DNA from: Opitutales bacterium
Lineage (GTDB): Bacteria; Verrucomicrobiota; Verrucomicrobiia; Opitutales; T3Sed10-336
Reading direction: 5' to 3'
Assembly: GCA_007132315.1 (NCBI GenBank)
Contig: SLOW01000114.1
Span: 1-9,956 of the forward strand
DNA length: 9,956 nt
Part shown: piece by piece, positions 6,840 through 9,956 of the stretch
Layout of the letters: each line of letters opens with the position of its first letter
Numbering within the stretch: the first letter of the stretch is position 1
The notes under the pieces: model-generated
The model's database searches: none
The model's input: the letters and a program-made list of their open reading frames with translations, nothing else
What the model was told of the DNA's origin: nothing
Program-made: the position numbers and the translations under genes

Positions 6840-7043
6840 CGCGAACCCCAGGGAGTCACCGCCATGCTCTCCCCCGGCACCTACGGCCACGGCGGCGTGC
6901 ACGGCACCCAGGCGTGGATCGATCCCGTGAAGGGCGTCGCTTACATTTTGATGGTGCAACGCGCCGACTTCCCCAACAGCGACGACAGCGCTGTCCGGCA
7001 CGCTTTCCAGCAAGCCGCAGCCCGGGCGCTGGCGGAACGCTAA
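6840..7043 (+). pseudogene. C-terminal relic of a beta-lactamase-family serine hydrolase
   Basis: In this frame REPQGVTAMLSPGTYGHGG is followed by GTQAWIDP, ILMVQRADFPNSD and HAFQQAAARALAER, then TAA at 7041. This is the C-terminal end of class C beta-lactamase-related (Pfam Beta-lactamase) esterases/hydrolases. It includes the HGG triad that replaces KTG in many of them and the conserved QRADF-NSD segment. The catalytic SxxK and YxN motifs and all of the N-terminal roughly 300 residues are absent. Just upstream the frame turns into non-homologous sequence and the hairpin at 6810-6833. A 59-aa frame could start at the ATG 6864, but it would encode only the C-terminal tail and have no activity. 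I read it as a decay remnant left by a deletion. Confidence 0.75.
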
Positions 7044-7117
7044 ACCACGAAACCGCCGCCGGCTTTCCATTTGACACCCCACGGAATCCCGGATGGAACC
7101 ATGGACTCTCTCAGGAG

Positions 7118-7139
7118 TCTGGCGGGTTTCGCCGCCAGA
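7118..7139. repeat. hairpin between the two relics
   Basis: TCTGGCGG (7118-7125), loop GTTTCG, CCGCCAGA (7132-7139): a perfect 8-bp stem. It lies in non-coding sequence between the hydrolase relic and the discoidin relic, with no T-tract. Position and form suggest a REP-like element or a deletion scar; copies elsewhere in the genome cannot be tested here. Confidence 0.5.
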
Positions 7140-7221
7140 TTCTTAGCCTCCCGGCTGTGAGATTCCACGGAAACGCTCGTCCAAAGCCCAACGGCATTCG
7201 CCGAGGCTCCTCCTTCCGACC

Positions 7222-7362
7222 CACCACCTCGTGCTCGACCTCGGCGAAACGATTGAAATTCACGGCATCCGCTTCACCCCGAGACAGGAAACCGGCGCCG
7301 GCCGCATCAAAGACTACCACGTTTACGCGGGTTCGAAACCGGTCGATACCGAATCCGCCTGA
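7222..7362 (+). pseudogene. relic of an F5/8 type C (discoidin) carbohydrate-binding domain
   Basis: The frame reads HHLVLDLGETIEIHGIRFTP, then RQETGAGRIKDYHVYAGSKP, and ends at TGA 7360-7362. The order HxxVLDLG, GxRFTPRQ, GRIKDYxVY is the core of F5/8 type C domains. These are found at the C-termini of secreted glycosidases, sulfatases and other surface enzymes in PVC bacteria. Only 46 residues remain, about a third of the domain. There is no start codon with a ribosome site, and the same frame has a stop at 7159-7161. No catalytic domain is left. It is unrelated to the hydrolase relic before it, so at least two genes have decayed in the 657 nt between the ATPase and mdh. The rest of 7044-7221 shows nothing else apart from the hairpin at 7118-7139. 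Confidence 0.65.
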
Positions 7363-7419
7363 ACGCCCGTCAACTTCGGCATTGACCCGTTTCGCAGGTT
7401 AGCGATCAATGGATGATTG

Positions 7420-8400
7420 ATGAAAAAACCTATACGCATTGCCGTCACCGGAGCCGCCGGTCAGATCAGTTACTCGCTCCTGTTCCGTATCGGATCCGGA
7501 GCCGTTTTCGGTCCGGACCAGCCGGTCGAGCTGAGGCTCATCGAGATCCCGCCCGCCATGGACGCACTCAAAGGCGTGGTCATGGAGCTGGATGACTGCG
7601 CTTTCCCTCTACTCAAAAACATCACCCCCACATCCGACCTCAACGAAGGGTTCGACGGCGTGAATTGGGCGCTGCTGGTGGGCAGCGTGCCCCGAAAACA
7701 GGGCATGGAGCGCAAGGATCTCCTCAACATCAACGGCAAGATCTTCACCGGACAGGGCGAGGCCATCGCCAAGAACGCCGCTTCCGACGTTCGAATCCTC
7801 GTCGTCGGCAATCCCTGCAACACGAATTGCCTGATCGCGATGAACAACGCGCGCGACATCCCCGCCGACCGTTGGTTCGCCATGACCAAGCTCGACGAAA
7901 ACCGCGCCAAGACACAACTCGCGCAAAAGGCCGCCGTCGATGTGACCGAAGTGACCCGCCTCGCCATCTGGGGCAACCACTCCTCCACCATGTATCCCGA
8001 TTTCCATAACACACGCATCGGCGGAAAAGCGGCTCCCGAAGTCATCGGCGACGAAAGCTGGTTCACCGACACCTTCATCCCCACCGTACAACAGCGCGGC
8101 GCCGCCATCATCAAGGCCCGCGGCGCCTCATCCGCCGCCTCCGCCGCCAACGCCGTCATCGACACGGTCCAGGCCCTCACCAACCCCACCCCGGCGGACG
8201 ACTACTTCAGCGTGGCCGTCTGCTCGGACGGCAGCTACGGCGTCGAAAAAGGCATCATCTCCTCGTTCCCGATCCGCTCCGACGGCACCACATGGAAAAT
8301 CGTCCAAAACATGCCCCTCAACGACTTCGCACGCAAAAAAGTGGACGAAACCGTTAACGAACTGAAAGAAGAAAAGGCCGCCGTCTCCGATCTCCTATAA
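7420..8400 (+). CDS. mdh: malate dehydrogenase
   Basis: Interconverts malate and oxaloacetate with NAD(H) in the TCA cycle; cytosolic. The 326 aa and sequence fit the cytosolic-type bacterial MDH (Mdh type 2). The NAD loop is TGAAGQIS (10-17). The substrate arginines are Arg92 and Arg98 in GSVPRKQGMERKDLL. The catalytic pair is Asp159 with Arg162 (TKLDENRAK) and His187 (IWGNHSSTMYPD). The loop reads GSVPRKQG where the commonest form is GARPRGPG; the catalytic arginines are kept. The frame is open from a TTG at 7417, but ATG 7420 gives the standard MKKPIRIAVTGAAGQ start. The ribosome site is weak (GGATG at 7411-7415). No partner gene adjoins it: a relic precedes it and a hairpin repeat follows, so it is probably monocistronic. 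Confidence 0.96.
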   Translation: MKKPIRIAVTGAAGQISYSLLFRIGSGAVFGPDQPVELRLIEIPPAMDALKGVVMELDDCAFPLLKNITPTSDLNEGFDGVNWALLVGSVPRKQGMERKDLLNINGKIFTGQGEAIAKNAASDVRILVVGNPCNTNCLIAMNNARDIPADRWFAMTKLDENRAKTQLAQKAAVDVTEVTRLAIWGNHSSTMYPDFHNTRIGGKAAPEVIGDESWFTDTFIPTVQQRGAAIIKARGASSAASAANAVIDTVQALTNPTPADDYFSVAVCSDGSYGVEKGIISSFPIRSDGTTWKIVQNMPLNDFARKKVDETVNELKEEKAAVSDLL

Positions 8401-8431
8401 TCTCCACGCGAAACCACCGGGTATCACAACG

Positions 8432-8481
8432 CCGTCCGTCAGGACGGGTTCCCCGTAGGCCCGTCCGTCAGGACGGGGAAC
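8432..8481. repeat. nested palindromic repeat after mdh
   Basis: Two copies of CCGTCCGTCAGGACGG (8432-8447 and 8461-8476) each fold into a 6-bp hairpin with loop GTCA. Overlapping them, GTTCCCCGT (8448-8456) pairs with ACGGGGAAC (8473-8481), giving an alternative fold that sequesters the second copy. It begins 31 nt after the mdh stop. It could terminate or stabilise the mdh transcript. The duplicated palindrome is also typical of REP/BIME-type dispersed repeats. Confidence 0.7.
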
Positions 8482-8519
8482 AGGGATCCCCGCAAGAACT
8501 CGATCTCCCGCATTCTCGC

Positions 8520-8549
8520 TTGATTTCTCCAGGAAACAGGGTTTATGTT
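8520..8549 (+). promoter_or_regulatory. candidate tmRNA promoter
   Basis: TTGATT (8520-8525) and TATGTT (8544-8549) are separated by 18 nt, each matching four of six consensus positions. Transcription from about 8556 would give a precursor with an 80-nt leader, removed by RNase P to yield the mature 5' end at 8636. A second, closer pair (TTGAGA 8606-8611, CATGAT 8628-8633) would start inside the mature RNA and is less likely. Confidence 0.3.
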
Positions 8550-8607
8550 ATGTTTTCGATGATGAAGGAGTCCGATCCCCATCGTTTCTCTCATCGTCAC
8601 GTTCTTT

Positions 8608-8627
8608 GAGAGAGTCCAACCTCTCTC
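8608..8627 (+). repeat. hairpin directly before the tmRNA
   Basis: GAGAGAG (8608-8614), loop TCCAAC, CTCTCTC (8621-8627): a perfect 7-bp stem ending 8 nt before the mature tmRNA 5' end. In the precursor it would sit beside the RNase P cleavage site. It could also be fortuitous. Confidence 0.45.
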
Positions 8628-8635
8628 CATGATTC

Positions 8636-8993
<358 letters not shown>

Positions 8994-9016
8994 CTTATAT
9001 AGGCGGATTTTTCTTA

Positions 9017-9040
9017 ATTTGCCAATTTGAATTGGCAAAT
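9017..9040. repeat. AT-rich palindrome 25 nt after the tmRNA
   Basis: ATTTGCCAATT (9017-9027), TG, AATTGGCAAAT (9030-9040): a perfect 11-bp-arm inverted repeat. In RNA it folds with a loop of about six nt. It could end the tmRNA transcript, though only ACCTT follows and not a T-run. The near-continuous dyad would also suit a dimeric DNA-binding protein. Confidence 0.55.
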
Positions 9041-9370
9041 ACCTTGATGTTCGTCCGCGCCTTCCGATCCTTAGGCTACGCCTTTCTCCAAGCCGGAAAC
9101 TCGGAGGCTGTAAGGCTGTAATCCGAAAGCATTACCTCGATCATCGTCCGGGTATCGGAAAAACGGCACGTAAACCTCGGTAACCGCCGGGCTTTCATCG
9201 GACTGGTCACACAAATCCTCGCGACCCTCGGCAAAAACAGCTTCAGAAATTCGGCCAGGACTACCGGCTCGGAAATCAGGAAAAGTTGATGCAGCTTCTC
9301 ATCGGACTCATCAACAACCGAGACGTCTCCGTCGTTATGCAGGAAAATGATCGCCCGGCCCACCGTGGAG

Positions 9371-9390
9371 TGGACCCCATAAGTTGGACA
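9371..9390. mobile_element. possible IS3-family terminal repeat remnant
   Basis: TGGACCCCATAAGTTGGACA resembles the ends of IS3-family elements, which often read TG...ACCCC..AAAGTTGGACA. No transposase frame with a DDE signature and no second end are in the window. If genuine it is a solo end or a decayed copy. The resemblance is from memory of the family and may be chance. Confidence 0.3.
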
Positions 9391-9521
9391 GGAAAACGTT
9401 TTTTCAGGATTCCGCAGGTTTGGGCGGCGACGTCGTCGCCAACCTTGGCGAAATAGGGCGGTTCGAGGGAAAGGCCCTTGTCGCGAAGCCAGGTCCCGTC
9501 GGGCATGCCGATCATTATTTA

Positions 9522-9549
9522 TTGACTAAATTGACACATGGGTGTTAAT
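9522..9549 (+). promoter_or_regulatory. candidate prepilin promoter
   Basis: TTGACT (9522-9527), 16-nt spacer, GTTAAT (9544-9549) matches five and four of six consensus positions. A second -35-like TTGACA (9531-9536) lies nine nt on but lacks a good -10. The start would be near 9556, leaving a leader of about 150 nt before the ATG at 9706. Confidence 0.38.
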
Positions 9550-9596
9550 TGGCTACGTGGAGTAACAACGTGCCGTATCTAAGCCTTAAACAGAAA

Positions 9597-9657
9597 GCAT
9601 GAATCAAGAATTTAAAGTCCTATTAGCCTTGGACGGACACTCAAAGGCAATTCATGC
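9597..9657 (+). repeat. long-range inverted repeat in prepilin leader
   Basis: GCATGAAT (9597-9604) pairs perfectly with ATTCATGC (9650-9657). Inside this, GCCTT (9626-9630) pairs with AAGGC (9644-9648), so a two-tier stem structure is possible. It lies in the AT-richer leader, about 45 nt before the start codon. I do not recognise a known riboswitch. Confidence 0.45.
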
Positions 9658-9691
9658 GTCTGAGGGTAAATTTGAATGATAACAACTGAAG

Positions 9692-9697
9692 AAGGAG
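9692..9697 (+). promoter_or_regulatory. ribosome binding site of the prepilin gene
   Basis: AAGGAG lies 8 nt before ATG 9706, among the strongest Shine-Dalgarno matches in the window. It supports the upstream ATG over the in-frame GTG at 9769, which has its own weaker site (AAGGGG at 9755-9760, also 8 nt away). Confidence 0.7.
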
Positions 9698-9705
9698 AAA
9701 TAGTC

Positions 9706-9956
9706 ATGAGAAAAACCTTTAAACCGTTGGGCCGGAGCCCGATCACAGTTCAAGAAGGGGGGCGGATCGTGTCCGTTCGCGAGCGGCGGCCGCGTGGATT
9801 CACGTTAATCGAGTTGCTGACCGTGATTGCGATTATCGGCATCCTGGCGGCGATCCTGATCCCGGTGGTGAGCCAGGTGCGGGAGTCCGCCCGGGGGGCG
9901 AAGTGCGTTTCAAACCTCCGTGAGATCGGAACTCTGGTTGGCATGTACATCATCGA
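9706..9956 (+). CDS. type IV prepilin/pseudopilin-like protein, N-terminal part (cut by window edge)
   Basis: The first 83 codons are present; the gene runs off the right edge. The class III signal is clear: RRPRG (27-31), then FTLIELLTVIAIIGILAAIL (32-51). Prepilin peptidase should cleave after Gly31 and methylate Phe32; the conserved Glu5 of the mature protein is Glu36. The hydrophobic helix is followed by RESARGAKCVSNLREIG (59-75), a pattern common in the large prepilin-like families of Verrucomicrobiota, Planctomycetota and Lentisphaerota, often with dozens of paralogs per genome. These are processed at the inner membrane; pilus, secretion and surface roles are possible. From the ATG at 9706 the leader is 31 aa, long for the class. 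An in-frame GTG at 9769 would give a usual 10-aa leader (MSVRERRPRG). It might work with the ATPase at 5473, but the two are 3 kb apart with other genes between. Confidence 0.9.
   Translation, partial: MRKTFKPLGRSPITVQEGGRIVSVRERRPRGFTLIELLTVIAIIGILAAILIPVVSQVRESARGAKCVSNLREIGTLVGMYII

Larger units (their letters stand above)
8994..9520. other. non-coding or decayed stretch downstream of tmRNA
   Basis: No convincing gene is present. The stretch begins AT-rich (9000-9060), then returns to the GC level of the rest of the window. The plus strand carries a short protein-like run, FGQDYRLGNQEKLMQLLIGL, within about 9249-9310, followed by INNRDVSVVMQENDR. It has no start, and a stop lies upstream in the same frame near 9180. 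A minus-strand 79-codon frame (9276-9515) begins MIGMPDGTWLRDKGLSLEPP and includes GDDVAAQTCGILKK. I do not recognise it, and its C-terminal part crosses the IS-like motif at 9371-9390. These look like fragments of lost genes. A small tandem repeat of GGCTGTAA occurs at 9105-9120. Confidence 0.45.

Noticed and set aside
7470..8189. 239-codon minus-strand frame opposite mdh
   Set aside because: Serine/arginine-rich shadow of mdh without start signals or motifs.
8439..8630. 63-codon minus-strand frame upstream of the tmRNA
   Set aside because: It runs through the palindromic repeat and tmRNA leader, and has no ribosome site.
9076..9363. 95-codon minus-strand frame after the tmRNA
   Set aside because: No ribosome site and no family recognised; an equally plausible fragment lies on the opposite strand, so neither is called a gene.

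Overview
The window comes from a high-GC bacterial chromosome. The gene set is ordinary housekeeping plus type IV pilus/type II secretion parts. The partial prepilin on the right edge has a GFTLIELL start followed by a CVSNLREIG stretch. The malate dehydrogenase has a GSVPRKQGMERKDLL active-site loop, and there are relics of a serine beta-lactamase-like hydrolase and a discoidin domain. Together these resemble genomes of the PVC superphylum (Verrucomicrobiota/Kiritimatiellota/Lentisphaerota), but that placement is inference only.

Left half, minus strand (transcribed right to left, 5147 to 1): serA, plsY, hom, lysC and the first 33 codons of thrC. SerA opens serine synthesis. LysC, Hom and ThrC belong to the aspartate-to-threonine route. 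PlsY, a membrane enzyme of phospholipid synthesis, sits between them and overlaps hom by 26 nt. The spacing (83, -26, 10 and 143 nt) suggests one transcription unit, with a possible control point in the lysC-thrC gap, which carries two hairpins.

Centre: a 325-nt divergent intergenic region separates serA from a plus-strand GspE/PilB-type ATPase of only 429 aa. A perfect palindrome lies exactly between its candidate -35 and -10 boxes. Downstream, 6763-7419 holds a hairpin, the C-terminal relic of a beta-lactamase-family hydrolase, a second hairpin and a relic of an F5/8 type C (discoidin) domain. It looks like a scar zone of decayed genes.

Right half: malate dehydrogenase (mdh), a compact nested-hairpin repeat, and a complete tmRNA gene (ssrA) with a 16-residue tag ending in LPMAA. 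Past the tmRNA come about 500 nt with no convincing gene, containing an 11-bp-arm palindrome and a motif resembling an IS3-family end. An AT-richer leader follows, with long-range inverted repeats, and then the start of a prepilin-like gene that runs off the window. I see no complete novel multi-gene system. The points most worth checking are the short orphan ATPase with its palindromic promoter, the structured prepilin leader with two possible starts, the hairpin repeats, and the tmRNA tag.
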